A DNA stretch of 64,000 nucleotides from Halopseudomonas sp002296055 (GTDB taxonomy: Bacteria > Pseudomonadota > Gammaproteobacteria > Pseudomonadales > Pseudomonadaceae), in the NCBI RefSeq assembly GCF_050876985.1, contig NZ_JBPAPP010000002.1; one strand, written 5' to 3'. The notes under the pieces were generated by a model that saw only the letters and a program-made list of their open reading frames with translations, was not told the origin of the DNA and made no database searches. Position numbers and translations under genes: made by a program. Of this stretch, positions 43,049 to 52,438 are shown piece after piece. Every line of letters starts with the position of its first letter. The first letter of the stretch is position 1.

Positions 43049-44967
43049 ATTTTCTGCGACGCGGCACCATCTATAGCCGCCTGATCCTGATCGCCACCTT
43101 GCCGGCACTGCTGATGGGCGTGGTTGGGTTCACCTTTTTCACCACCGCCCGGCTAGACGACGTTAATCGCGAGCTGCAGGTAACCGGCCAGCTGATTGCG
43201 GACCAGTTGGCGCCTGCCGCCGAGTACGGCGTGATTAGTGGCAATCTGCGCACCCTAGAGAGCCTGGTCAAGGGTGCTCTCAACGTCCCGCATGTGCGCT
43301 ACGTCAAGGTCTACGACCGGACCGGCCGGCCACTGCTGCATCTTGGGCGCCCCGCTGAGGCGGATCACGACGGTCTGCAGGTGTTTGTCGCCGACATCCT
43401 GCGCGAACGCATTCCCCTGCAGAACGATCTCTTCCTGCTCGACAGTCCGCCCCAGTCTGACAGCGAGCAGCAGCGCTACCTTGGCCAGGTGCACGTTGGC
43501 CTGAGCAACAGCGCGTTCATCAAGCGTCAGCAAAGCATGCTGCTGAAAACCCTCGGGCTCGCCGCGCTGGTGTTGATTGCCACGCTCTTTCTTGCGCTGC
43601 GCCTGGCCAAGGCGCTAGCTGATCCCATGGCCCGTATGGGGCAATCTGTCTCGCAGCTCCAGCAGGGCAAGCTCGACACCCGCCTTGACGTCGATGATGA
43701 GCATGAAATCGGTCAGTTGATGCGCAACATCAACAGTCTGGCCGAAACACTGGAACGCGCCGAAAATCAGCAGCAGCGCGCCATGCAGGCACTGATCAGT
43801 GCGCGCGAGGACGCCGAAGCTGCCAACCGCGCCAAGTCCGAATTTCTTGCCATGATGAGTCACGAGCTGCGCACGCCGATGAACGGCGTGCTTGGCATGC
43901 TCCGACTGCTTGAAACTACCGAACTGAACAGCGAGCAGAGCGAGTACGTGCACATCGCTGGGGAGTCCACCGACCACCTGCTGAAGGTCATTAACGACAT
44001 ACTCGACTTCTCGCGCATCGAACGCGGCGCGCTGGAACTTGAGCACATCCCCTTCAACCTGCCCCAACTGATCCAGTCCTCGGTCAGCGTGTTTGAACAC
44101 ACCGCCAGACAGAAAAAACTGCAACTGATCACACGACTGAACGGCAGTGACGCCCAGGCTGAAGTGGTAGGTGACCCCACGCGAATTCGGCAGATTCTGG
44201 TCAACCTGGTCGGCAACGCCATGAAGTTCACCGAGCAGGGCTACATTGCCGTGCACGCCAGCTGGCAGTTGACCGGCACCGACAGCCTATGGCTGCGTTG
44301 CGCCGTGTCCGACACCGGCATTGGTATTGCGCCTGAACGTCTGGAACGCATGTTCGACGCCTTCCAGCAGGCCGACAGCAGCACCTCGCGCCGCTTCGGC
44401 GGCACGGGCCTGGGGCTGTCTATCGCACGCACCTTCGCTGAAAAAATGGGCGGCGAACTGATCGCCGAGAGTCACGAGGGACAAGGGTCCGTATTTACCT
44501 TCGAAATCCCCCTGACGTTGCGCGAGCATTCGCTCGGAGAGCCAAAGTCACGGACGCTGCCTAGCGGCCAACGCAGCCATCTGCCAGTGCTGCTGGTGGA
44601 GGACAACCCGGTCAATCAGATGGTGATCGAAGGCATGCTCAACACCGCCGACATCAACGTCACCGTGGCTGCCAGCGGCGAAGAGGCGCTTCGCCATCTG
44701 ACGTCCCCGGCCACGGGCTATGCCGCCGTGCTGATGGACATCCAGCTGCCGGATATTGACGGCATGGAGGTTTGCCGCCGTTATCACGCACATTGCGCAG
44801 AGCACAACCAGCAACCCATCCCCTGCATTGCGTTAACCGCCAGCGCCTTCGAGCTGGACCGCCGTGACAGTGCTGCAGCAGGCATGCAAGACTTCCTCAG
44901 CAAGCCCGTCACCAGGCAGGCCTTGCTGCAGGTATTGGAACCATGGCTGCATCAGTCCAACCATTGA
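43045..44967 (+). CDS. Hybrid sensor histidine kinase, PA1611-like
   Basis: 640 residues. TM1 about 12-34, periplasmic CHASE8-like domain (about 35-165), TM2 about 166-186, HAMP (about 187-240). HisKA follows with H273 (FLAMMSHELRTPMNG), then HATPase (NLVGNAMKFTEQG; DTGIGI; GGTGLGLSI) and a C-terminal receiver with D565 (VLMDIQLPDIDG) and Lys in LSKPV. Size, order and position near fabA match P. aeruginosa PA1611, which pairs with RetS and HptB. Translation is coupled to the binding-protein gene by ATGA. The name is by synteny. Confidence 0.86.
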   Translation: MNFLRRGTIYSRLILIATLPALLMGVVGFTFFTTARLDDVNRELQVTGQLIADQLAPAAEYGVISGNLRTLESLVKGALNVPHVRYVKVYDRTGRPLLHLGRPAEADHDGLQVFVADILRERIPLQNDLFLLDSPPQSDSEQQRYLGQVHVGLSNSAFIKRQQSMLLKTLGLAALVLIATLFLALRLAKALADPMARMGQSVSQLQQGKLDTRLDVDDEHEIGQLMRNINSLAETLERAENQQQRAMQALISAREDAEAANRAKSEFLAMMSHELRTPMNGVLGMLRLLETTELNSEQSEYVHIAGESTDHLLKVINDILDFSRIERGALELEHIPFNLPQLIQSSVSVFEHTARQKKLQLITRLNGSDAQAEVVGDPTRIRQILVNLVGNAMKFTEQGYIAVHASWQLTGTDSLWLRCAVSDTGIGIAPERLERMFDAFQQADSSTSRRFGGTGLGLSIARTFAEKMGGELIAESHEGQGSVFTFEIPLTLREHSLGEPKSRTLPSGQRSHLPVLLVEDNPVNQMVIEGMLNTADINVTVAASGEEALRHLTSPATGYAAVLMDIQLPDIDGMEVCRRYHAHCAEHNQQPIPCIALTASAFELDRRDSAAAGMQDFLSKPVTRQALLQVLEPWLHQSNH

Positions 44968-45120
44968 TGGCACTGATCGTGCAACATTCCACCCGCAGCC
45001 AACGCCTCTGCAACGCTGGATTCAGAGGCAGCAAATAGCGACACTGGGGCAAACTTGGCTGTCTCATCCTTAGACGAACAGCCGCTACGCCAACAACAAC
45101 TCCAGTCGAGCGCCTCACGC

Positions 45121-46680
45121 ATGTCCATAGTTACCCTCGAATCGCCCTATTCCACGTTGCCCGCCCTGATCGCCGCCCACGCGCAGGAGCGTGCCGACCA
45201 CCCCGCGCTGATCGAGGGCGAACAGCGCATGACCTACCGTGAACTGAACGCCGAGGCCGACCGTGTTGCGGCCGCGTTGCAGCGTGACGGACTGCAGGCG
45301 GGCGACGCCGTCGCCATCTGTGGCGCCAACTCAATCAACTACGCCGTACTTTTCGTCGGCGCTCTGCGCGCTGGCGTCACCGTCGCCCCGCTCGCCCCGT
45401 CCTCTACGCCCGAAAGCCTGCTCGGCATGCTGGCCGACTCGGCAGCCAAGCTGTTTTTTGCCGACGCCAGCACGCTGAGCGCCATCGACTCTATTCGTGA
45501 GCGCCTGGGCATGCCGCTGCTGAGCCTGGACAACAGCGCAGCTGAGCGCACCTACAATGACTGGCTAGCCGCAGACGGCGCCAAACCGAACCCGGTCGAC
45601 ATCACCCCCGAAATGACCTTCAACGTTATCTACTCTTCCGGCACCACCGGCGAGCCAAAAGGTATCGTGCAGTCACACGGCATGCGCTGGTCACACATTC
45701 AACGTGGTCTGACCATGGGCTATGGCCCGGACTGCCGCACCCTGATGTCGACCCCGCTCTATTCCAACACCACCCTGGTGTCCTTCCTGCCGACCATCGG
45801 CCTGGGCGGCACCGTCGTCATCATGGCCAAGTTTGACGCCGAGCGTTACCTGAAACTGGCAGAGGCCAACCGCATCACCCACACCATGCTGGTGCCGGTG
45901 CAGTACCAGCGCATCATGGCACGCCCGGACTTCGACAGTTACGACCTCGATAGCTACATCATGAAGTTCAGCACCAGCGCCCCCTTCCACGCCGAGCTTA
46001 AAGCCGATGTACTCAAACGCTGGCCCGGCGGCCTGGTCGAGTTCTACGGCATGACCGAAGGCGGTGGCTCCTGCGCCCTGGCGGCGCACACCTACCCCGA
46101 CAAGCTGCATACCGTGGGTCTGCCGATGGAAGGCCACGACATGCGCGTAATTGACGAGGACGGCGTCGAGCTGCCGCGCGGCGAGATTGGTGAAGTCGTG
46201 GGGCACTCACCTGCAATGATGGCCGGCTACCTGAACAAGCCGGAGAAAACCGCCGAAGCGGAGTGGTACGACAGCACCGGCAAGCGCTTCATCCGTACCG
46301 GCGACGTTGGCCGTTTTGACGAGGAAGGTTTCTTGACCCTGATGGACCGTCGCAAGGACATGATCATCAGTGGCGGCTTCAACATCTACCCCAGTGACCT
46401 GGAAGCCGAGCTGCGCAAGCACCCCGACCTGCAGGATGTAACCGTTGTTGGCGTGGCGTCGACCAGCTGGGGTGAAACCCCGGTCGCCTACATCGTGCCC
46501 TTTGCAGGGCGCGCAGTAGAAGCCGAGCAAGTACAGGCGTGGTTCAACGAGCGCGTCGGCAAGACCCAGCGCCTGACCCGCGTCATCATCGCCGACGAGC
46601 TGCCGCGCAGCGCCATCGGTAAGGTGCTCAAGCGCGAACTGCGTGACCAGTTCCTGGCCGAGTACGGCGTGCTGGCCTGA
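45121..46680 (+). CDS. AMP-dependent CoA ligase (class I adenylate-forming enzyme)
   Basis: 519 residues. Motifs: NVIYSSGTTGEPKGIVQSH, EFYGMTEGGG, RTGDVGRFDEEGFLTLMDRRKDMIISGGFNIYPSDLE and the catalytic Lys in PRSAIGKVLKREL. The pattern fits medium/long-chain fatty acyl-CoA or 4-coumarate-type ligases. The start at 45121 (MSIVTLES) is preferred; a TTG at 45055 is open but unsupported. It lies between the kinase operon and fabAB, a gene not present at this point in PAO1 as remembered. Confidence 0.88.
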   Translation: MSIVTLESPYSTLPALIAAHAQERADHPALIEGEQRMTYRELNAEADRVAAALQRDGLQAGDAVAICGANSINYAVLFVGALRAGVTVAPLAPSSTPESLLGMLADSAAKLFFADASTLSAIDSIRERLGMPLLSLDNSAAERTYNDWLAADGAKPNPVDITPEMTFNVIYSSGTTGEPKGIVQSHGMRWSHIQRGLTMGYGPDCRTLMSTPLYSNTTLVSFLPTIGLGGTVVIMAKFDAERYLKLAEANRITHTMLVPVQYQRIMARPDFDSYDLDSYIMKFSTSAPFHAELKADVLKRWPGGLVEFYGMTEGGGSCALAAHTYPDKLHTVGLPMEGHDMRVIDEDGVELPRGEIGEVVGHSPAMMAGYLNKPEKTAEAEWYDSTGKRFIRTGDVGRFDEEGFLTLMDRRKDMIISGGFNIYPSDLEAELRKHPDLQDVTVVGVASTSWGETPVAYIVPFAGRAVEAEQVQAWFNERVGKTQRLTRVIIADELPRSAIGKVLKRELRDQFLAEYGVLA

Positions 46681-47073
46681 CGCTTGCTGCGGCGCGCCCC
46701 TGGGCACAGGTCGGGTACACCTGGCCATGCGCAGGGGCTGCGCGCTGCTGTTGCTGCCCACACTCCGGCATGCTCCACCCCGCCAACGAGTCGAAGAACC
46801 TTTGTCCTCGACCGCCTTCACGAGTATCCTCAACGCCTCGAATATGGATGTTGTGACTTTCTCGCAGAGCTTGAAGTCTGACCTTAGGCTGACTCTGTGC
46901 AGACAGTCGGCAGCCGAAAGTGCAGCACCGCGGGATTGATCCAGATCAGTCCATGCCACCGGCAAATCGGGGCAGGCTCGACTATGATTGTCGCGCGCCC
47001 TTTCGGATGCTTGCTGACACAGAACAAGCCGAACCAACAGCGCCCCGCAGAAGGGGATGAGCAGGAGCCACTA
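46681..47073 (+). other. Intergenic region upstream of fabA
   Basis: 393 bases without a convincing gene. TATGAT at 46983-46988, followed by the GC-rich GTCGCGCGCC, could be a -10 with discriminator for fabAB, but no good -35 is visible at 16-18 bases. An imperfect AGTC...GACT repeat lies at about 46876-46895. No clear FabR/DesT-like palindrome is seen by eye. Confidence 0.35.
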
Positions 47074-47589
47074 ATGACACGACAGAATGCGTACACCCGG
47101 GATGAGCTGCTGACCTGCAGCCGCGGCGAGATGTTCGGCCCCGGAAACGCACAACTTCCCGCCCCCAACATGCTGATGATCGATCGCATCACGCATATCA
47201 GCGATGTCGGCGGCAAGTACGGCAAGGGCGAGATTGTCGCCGAGCTGGACATTAACCCGGACCTTTGGTTTTTCGCCTGCCACTTTGAAGGCGACCCGGT
47301 GATGCCTGGCTGCCTTGGCCTCGACGCCATGTGGCAACTGGTCGGCTTTCACCTTGGCTGGCTCGGCTACCAGGGCCGCGGCCGCGCGCTGGGGTCCGGT
47401 GAGGTCAAGTTCTTTGGTCAGGTCCTGCCGACCGCCAAGAAGGTGACCTACAACATTCATATCAAACGCACCATGAACCGCGCTCTGACCCTCGGCATTG
47501 CCGACGGCAGCGTGGCTGTCGATGGTCGCGAGATCTACAGCGCCGAAGGCCTGCGCGTAGGTCTGTTTACTTCTACCGATAGCTTCTGA
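47074..47589 (+). CDS. fabA: 3-hydroxydecanoyl-ACP dehydratase/isomerase FabA
   Basis: 171 residues. Active-site H70 in WFFACHFEGDPVMPG and D84 in LGLDAMWQ are intact. It dehydrates 3-hydroxydecanoyl-ACP and isomerises the product to cis-3-decenoyl-ACP, the branch point of unsaturated fatty acid synthesis. AGGAG lies 8 bases before the ATG at 47074. fabB follows after 11 bases in the classic fabAB operon. Confidence 0.98.
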   Translation: MTRQNAYTRDELLTCSRGEMFGPGNAQLPAPNMLMIDRITHISDVGGKYGKGEIVAELDINPDLWFFACHFEGDPVMPGCLGLDAMWQLVGFHLGWLGYQGRGRALGSGEVKFFGQVLPTAKKVTYNIHIKRTMNRALTLGIADGSVAVDGREIYSAEGLRVGLFTSTDSF

Positions 47590-47600
47590 GGATCTTCACT

Positions 47601-48815
47601 ATGCGTCGCGTCGTGATTACCGGCATGGGCATTGTTTCCTGCCTGGGCCAGGATCTGGACTCCGTAGCCGCCAGCCTGAAAGCTGGCAAGCCCGGCATCC
47701 GTTTCAATCCCTCGTACGCCGAAATGGGTCTGCGCAGTCAGGTATCCGGTTCGGTCGATATTGACCTGGATGCCGCCATTGATCGCAAGATCAAGCGCTT
47801 TATGGGCGATGCCGCCGCCTACGCCTACCTGTCCATGCAGCAGGCCATCGCCGACGCCGGTCTCGGCGAAGAGCTGGTCAGCAACGTGCGTACTGGCCTG
47901 GTGGCCGGTAGCGGTGGTGCCTCCACCCTGAACCAGATGGAAGCCATCGACATCCTGCGTGAAAAGGGTGTCAAGAAGATCGGGCCCTACCGCGTGCCGC
48001 GCACCATGGGCAGCACCGTCTCGGCCTGTCTGGCCACCCCGTTCAAGATCAAGGGCGTGAACTACTCGATCTCCTCGGCCTGTGCGACCAGCGCGCACTG
48101 CATTGGCCACGCAGCAGAGCTGATTCAGCTGGGCAAGCAGGACATCGTGTTTGCCGGTGGCGGTGAAGAAGAGCATTGGTCGCAGACCATGCTGTTCGAC
48201 GCCATGGGCGCACTCTCCACCCAGTACAACGAGACGCCTGAGAAAGCCTCTCGCGCCTACGATGCCAACCGCGACGGCTTTGTTATCGCCGGCGGCGGCG
48301 GCATGGTGGTCGTCGAGGAGCTGGAACACGCTCTGGCCCGTGGCGCGAAGATCTACGCCGAAGTGGTAGGCTATGGTGCTACCTCCGATGGCTACGACAT
48401 GGTCGCTCCCAGCGGCGAAGGCGCGATACGCTGCATGCAGCAGGCGCTGGCCACCGTAGACGGAGCCATCGAGTACCTCAACACCCACGGCACCTCCACT
48501 CCGGTGGGCGACGTGGCAGAGCTCAAGGCCATTCGTGAAGTCTTTGGCGACAAGGCGCCGAAGATCAGCTCGACCAAGAGCCTCTCGGGCCACTCGCTGG
48601 GCGCCGCCGGCGTGCAGGAAGCCATCTACTGCCTGCTGATGCTGCGCGACAACTTCCTGGTGGCCTCGGCCAACATCGACGAACTGGACGAGAACGCCGG
48701 CGACCTGCCGATCCTGCGTGAGCGTCTGGATCAGGCAGTTGATCTCATCATGTCCAACAGCTTTGGTTTTGGTGGCACCAACGCCACCCTGATCCTCAAG
48801 CGCTGGGCTGCCTGA
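47601..48815 (+). CDS. fabB: 3-oxoacyl-ACP synthase I FabB
   Basis: 404 residues. The condensing-enzyme triad is present: C161 in ISSACATSAHC, first His in NTHGTSTPVGD and second His in SLSGHSLGAAG; NSFGFGGTNA closes the active site. It elongates the cis-decenoyl-ACP made by FabA. TGAGGA precedes the ATG. A strong terminator follows, ending the fabAB operon. Confidence 0.98.
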   Translation: MRRVVITGMGIVSCLGQDLDSVAASLKAGKPGIRFNPSYAEMGLRSQVSGSVDIDLDAAIDRKIKRFMGDAAAYAYLSMQQAIADAGLGEELVSNVRTGLVAGSGGASTLNQMEAIDILREKGVKKIGPYRVPRTMGSTVSACLATPFKIKGVNYSISSACATSAHCIGHAAELIQLGKQDIVFAGGGEEEHWSQTMLFDAMGALSTQYNETPEKASRAYDANRDGFVIAGGGGMVVVEELEHALARGAKIYAEVVGYGATSDGYDMVAPSGEGAIRCMQQALATVDGAIEYLNTHGTSTPVGDVAELKAIREVFGDKAPKISSTKSLSGHSLGAAGVQEAIYCLLMLRDNFLVASANIDELDENAGDLPILRERLDQAVDLIMSNSFGFGGTNATLILKRWAA

Positions 48816-48831
48816 GCCATCAGGCTGAGCC

Positions 48832-48867
48832 AACAAGGCCGCGACAGCTGTCGCGGCCTTGTTGTTT
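48832..48867 (+). terminator. Terminator of fabAB
   Basis: CAAGGCCGCGACAG and CTGTCGCGGCCTTG form a perfect 14-bp palindromic stem with no separate loop, followed by TTGTTTCT. Confidence 0.9.
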
Positions 48868-49004
48868 CTGCCCTCTTCTGACGCGCGACGCACCAAAGCA
48901 GCGCTCGATTACGCCCCCTATCACCCTCGCTCCCACTGATTTTCTCGCTTGTGTAGTGGCCTGTTAATTGCACTCACTCTGCCAACCACCGGCAAGGAGC
49001 TACC

Positions 49005-50468
49005 ATGGGACTCTTCACACTCGCACGCCATCAGCGGGCGCAAGCCAGCGCCACCGCCTCCCTGTTCAAGGATCTGAACCTCGCCGCCGACTTACCAGAG
49101 CAGCCGGGCGCCCTTGCCGATCTGAATCAATTTGCCCGCGCGCTGCAGCAGCGGATAACCCAGAGCTTGCACGCCGCCGTCGGCATTGCCGCTCACGCAC
49201 CACAGCTGGCACGCATTGCGGCTGACAGTCAGGCCCACGGCGAACAGTTGGCCCAGTCTTCGGAAGAAATCGCCAGCGCCACCGAACAGGTCAGCACCAC
49301 GCTAGACGCCGAGCTGGTGCCAGGTACCACTGCGGTAGCGCAGCTCTCCGGCGGCGTCAGCGAGCAGCTCAATCGCTGCGAGCAAGACAGCCGCAACGTG
49401 CTGGCACAGGTCGAGACGATCAATGGCTGTGAGTCCGAGCTGACTGGCCGCATCGGCGAAATTGGCAAACAGCTCGAGGAAATAACCCAGGTGATCGGCA
49501 TGATCGCGACCATTTCTCAGCAAACCAACCTACTGGCACTGAACGCGGCAATTGAGGCAGCGCGAGCCGGCGAACAAGGGCGTGGCTTTGCCGTGGTGGC
49601 TGACGAGGTGCGCACACTAGCGGGCAAGACCACCGCTGCCACCGACAAGGTAACCGAGATCATCGACAACTTCCGCACCGGCATGCAGAGTCTGAATACC
49701 GCCAGCAGCCAAATGCAGGACGCCGTTGCCACCGGCCGCGAACGTATCATCAGCATGGACCGCAGCCTCAGCGAAGCGACCGCCGCAATGGGCCAGCTGG
49801 ATCAGCGTATCGCCAGCATTGCCAGCGGCGCCGAGCAAATCGGCGCGGCGGTACGCTCGGTCAGTCAGGACGTGCAGAGTGTTGCCGGTGTGGCCAGCGC
49901 GATGATGCAAAAGGCCGCACAGGTGCGCGAGCACAGCGAAGCGGTCCGTAGCGAGGGAGACAAACTGCTGGAAGGGCTTGGTGGCTTTCAGCTGGGCGTT
50001 CACCAGAGCATCCGCCAGCGCGTTTGCGACATGGCGACCAGCAGCGATTTAGCCGCCGGTGGCAGCCGAGCCGAACAACAGATGCAGCGCTGGCTGCAGC
50101 AAGATGGCCGCTTTGAGCTGCTGTACCTGGTGGGCGCCGACGGGGTACAGGTCACCGAGAATATACTGGCTAGCGACCTGCAGCCCGCCAGCGGCAGCAG
50201 TGCCCGTGGCCGCAACTGGTCAAACCGCCCATGGTTCAGCGCGGTACGCGACAGTCTGTCGCCGTATATCAGCGACGTTTACCGCTCAGCAGCTACCGAC
50301 AGCTTCTGCTTCACCCTGTCCGCCCCGGTGTTCGACGAGCAGGGCCGTCTGCGCTATGTGCTGGGCGCCGATATTCGCCTGTCGGCCTTGCTGGCCGAAG
50401 GCAACGGAGCACCCAGAAGCACCAGCGCCAGCACGCACCAAAGCGCGGCGACCTGGGCCTTACAGTGA
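49005..50468 (+). CDS. Soluble methyl-accepting chemotaxis protein with C-terminal Cache-like domain
   Basis: 487 residues and no membrane helix. The signalling hairpin tip is intact (about 165-210: ISQQTNLLALNAAIEAARAGEQGRGFAVVADEVRTLA). The sensor follows the signalling domain instead of preceding it: residues about 360-460 resemble a PDC/Cache unit (GADGVQVTENI, RNWSNRPWFSAVRD, YISDVYRSAATDSFCFTLSAPVFDEQGRLRYVLGADI). This implies a cytoplasmic receptor that senses an internal ligand. Position matches PA1608, next to fabB. Its last 9 bases overlap the convergent MFS gene. Confidence 0.88.
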   Translation: MGLFTLARHQRAQASATASLFKDLNLAADLPEQPGALADLNQFARALQQRITQSLHAAVGIAAHAPQLARIAADSQAHGEQLAQSSEEIASATEQVSTTLDAELVPGTTAVAQLSGGVSEQLNRCEQDSRNVLAQVETINGCESELTGRIGEIGKQLEEITQVIGMIATISQQTNLLALNAAIEAARAGEQGRGFAVVADEVRTLAGKTTAATDKVTEIIDNFRTGMQSLNTASSQMQDAVATGRERIISMDRSLSEATAAMGQLDQRIASIASGAEQIGAAVRSVSQDVQSVAGVASAMMQKAAQVREHSEAVRSEGDKLLEGLGGFQLGVHQSIRQRVCDMATSSDLAAGGSRAEQQMQRWLQQDGRFELLYLVGADGVQVTENILASDLQPASGSSARGRNWSNRPWFSAVRDSLSPYISDVYRSAATDSFCFTLSAPVFDEQGRLRYVLGADIRLSALLAEGNGAPRSTSASTHQSAATWALQ

Positions 50469-51647
50469 GGCCACAGCGCCCCGATCTGCACGACGCGCCA
50501 GCGCTGCCATGATGACCGTGAGCACGCCACAGCACGCCATTACGCCAGCCATGGGTACGGCACTGTCGTCGTGCAATACACCTACGGCCGCAGAGGTAAC
50601 CCCGGCTATGGCAAACTGCATGGTGCCCATCAACGCCGAAGCAATACCCGCCTGGTGGCCATGACCTGCCAGAGCGCAGGCCGAGGCATTGGGCAACACC
50701 TGGGAAATCACCGCAACACTCAGTACCAGCGGCGGCAGAAACAGCCACAGACTGCTTACCTGCAGCCAGGCGGCCAGCAGCAACGTGGCGGTCGCCAGCA
50801 TGTAGACCAGCGTCGTTCCACGAATGACAGCAAGCTGACTCCAGTACCTCAAAAAGCGTGAGTTGAGCTGTGCCGACAGGATAAAGCAGGCCGCGATGCT
50901 CCCGAACAGCCAGGCGTATTGCTCAACGGGCACCTCATACAGCTCGAGAAATACATAGGGTGAGCCCGCGATGTAAGCAAACATACCGGCCATTGCCACC
51001 CCGCCCGTCAGCGCATGGAACATGAACAACGGCTCGCCCAGCAGATTCAAGTAGCGGCCAAAGGCGCTTTTAAGCGGCGGGCGCGCCATCTGTGTTGGCA
51101 GGGTTTCAGGCAGAAAGAAGTAGACCGCCAGGGCGAACAGCACAGCAAACAGACTGAGAAACAAGAAAATACTCGACCAGCCGCCCAGCCCCAGCAACGC
51201 CGTGCCCGCCAGCGGCGCGAGAATGGGAGCCACCCCCATCACCAACATCAATTGGGAAAACGCTTTTGCCGCATCAATCGGCTCGCACAGATCGCGCACC
51301 ACCGCACGGTTGACCACCATGCCTGCGCAGCCGCCCAGCGCTTGGGCAAAGCGCGCTACCAACAACCACTCCAATGTAGGTGCCAACGCGCAACCAAGCG
51401 AGGCGACGCAAAACAGCGCGATACCAAACAACAGCGGTTTGCGTCGCCCAAAGCGGTCAGCCAGCGGCCCGTAAACCAACTGTCCACTGGCCAGACCAAC
51501 AAAGTAGACCGAGAGGCTGAGCTGCACCTGTTCGGTGCTAGCATCCAACGCACTGGCAATCGCCGGAAAGGCCGGCAAATACATATCAATGGCCAACGGG
51601 CCAAAGGCACTGAGACCACCCAGAATGAGCAGTATATGAAGTGGCAT
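50460..51647 (-). CDS. Bcr/CflA family drug efflux MFS transporter
   Basis: 395 residues with 12 predicted helices. The Bcr/CflA signatures are seen: LGGLSAFGPLAIDMYLPAFPAIA in helix 1, GPLADRFGRRKPLL in loop 2-3 and ARFAQALGGCAGMVVNRAVVRDL in helix 4-5. It is probably a proton-driven exporter of drugs such as bicyclomycin or chloramphenicol; the actual substrate is unknown. The start at 51647 (MPLHILLI) is preferred over an extension to 51701. The 3' end overlaps the convergent chemoreceptor gene by 9 bases. Confidence 0.9.
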   Translation of the reverse strand: MPLHILLILGGLSAFGPLAIDMYLPAFPAIASALDASTEQVQLSLSVYFVGLASGQLVYGPLADRFGRRKPLLFGIALFCVASLGCALAPTLEWLLVARFAQALGGCAGMVVNRAVVRDLCEPIDAAKAFSQLMLVMGVAPILAPLAGTALLGLGGWSSIFLFLSLFAVLFALAVYFFLPETLPTQMARPPLKSAFGRYLNLLGEPLFMFHALTGGVAMAGMFAYIAGSPYVFLELYEVPVEQYAWLFGSIAACFILSAQLNSRFLRYWSQLAVIRGTTLVYMLATATLLLAAWLQVSSLWLFLPPLVLSVAVISQVLPNASACALAGHGHQAGIASALMGTMQFAIAGVTSAAVGVLHDDSAVPMAGVMACCGVLTVIMAALARRADRGAVASL

Positions 51648-51822
51648 GGGGCAGGTTTCCGTGGGGCGCGGGCCCGATTGAGGAGCAGCGGCTGCAGGCA
51701 AGGGTCAACGCGGTTTCAGCATGCCGGTATCGGCTGCAAAAGCAGGACGGCGCAATTCCTTAGCAAGCGAATGACCTGCATGATGCCAGAAACGCCCTCA
51801 CCTGTCCCGCGTATGCAGCAAA

Positions 51823-51856
51823 CAACAACGCCCGAGGCAGGCCCGGGCGTTGTTGC
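51823..51856 (-). terminator. Terminator of the csbD-like gene
   Basis: On the minus strand CAACAACGCCCG pairs with CGGGCGTTGTTG, followed by TTTGC, 18 bases past the stop. Confidence 0.8.
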
Positions 51857-51873
51857 TTATCTCAGATCAGGGC

Positions 51874-52065
51874 TCAGCCGCGATCAACTAGATCCTTGAG
51901 CTTGTCCTTCACCTTGCCCTTGGTTGATTCAGCCTTGCCTTTGAGGTTTTGCAGTTCGCCCTCGCCCTGCAGCTCCTCATCGTCAAGGGTGCGGCCAGTT
52001 TCACGCTTGGCCTTGCCGACGGTCTCGTTGTATTTGCCTTTCAGCTTGTCTGTGGTACTGGTCAT
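51874..52065 (-). CDS. CsbD-like stress protein
   Basis: 63 residues, very rich in Lys/Glu/Gly, with the family repeats TDKLKGKYNETVGKAKRETGR and LQNLKGKAESTKGKVKDKLKD. CsbD proteins are general-stress-induced in many bacteria and of unknown biochemical role. ATG at 52065 is better spaced from the AGGA than the ATG two codons upstream. It clusters with DUF2789 and a small membrane protein. Confidence 0.9.
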   Translation of the reverse strand: MTSTTDKLKGKYNETVGKAKRETGRTLDDEELQGEGELQNLKGKAESTKGKVKDKLKDLVDRG

Positions 52066-52108
52066 GATCATTCCTCGCTCAATGGATAAAGGTGTACATG
52101 TCTCAGTT

Positions 52109-52342
52109 TTACTGCTCGTGCAGACGCGCGTTCAGCTCGTCTACCAACGGTGCCCATTCGGCGTCCTCGCGGATTTCCTCTCGCAAAAAGGCCGCCTGAG
52201 CAGGCGTCCAGAACGGCGCCTCGCTCAATTTGGTGTCGTGTGCCAAGGAGTGACTGGCAAAAAATGCGTCAATGCTTTCCTGGTCAGAGTCCAGGCCCAG
52301 TTGCTCGAACAGGGTTCCCAGATCTTTGTTGTGCAGTTCCAT
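52109..52342 (-). CDS. DUF2789 family protein
   Basis: 77 residues, acidic and helical, matching DUF2789 in length and pattern (MELHNKDLGTLFEQLGLDS, IDAFFASHSL, FWTPAQAAFLREEIREDAEWAPLVDELNARL). GAGGAG precedes the ATG. Function is unknown. It lies 43 bases upstream of the csbD-like gene on the same strand and may be co-transcribed. Confidence 0.85.
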   Translation of the reverse strand: MELHNKDLGTLFEQLGLDSDQESIDAFFASHSLAHDTKLSEAPFWTPAQAAFLREEIREDAEWAPLVDELNARLHEQ

Positions 52343-52438
52343 CGTGACTCTCCTCGCTCGAAAGTAATTTCAACCGTCCGATATCAGGCTTGCGTCACTT
52401 AAACAGAGTGCCGAGCAGGCGCGGGAGTTCCGAGGCAG

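Noticed and set aside
47535..48896. 453-residue open frame opposite fabB
   Set aside because: Shadow of fabB; Gln/His/Val-rich composition typical of reverse frames and it crosses the fabB terminator.
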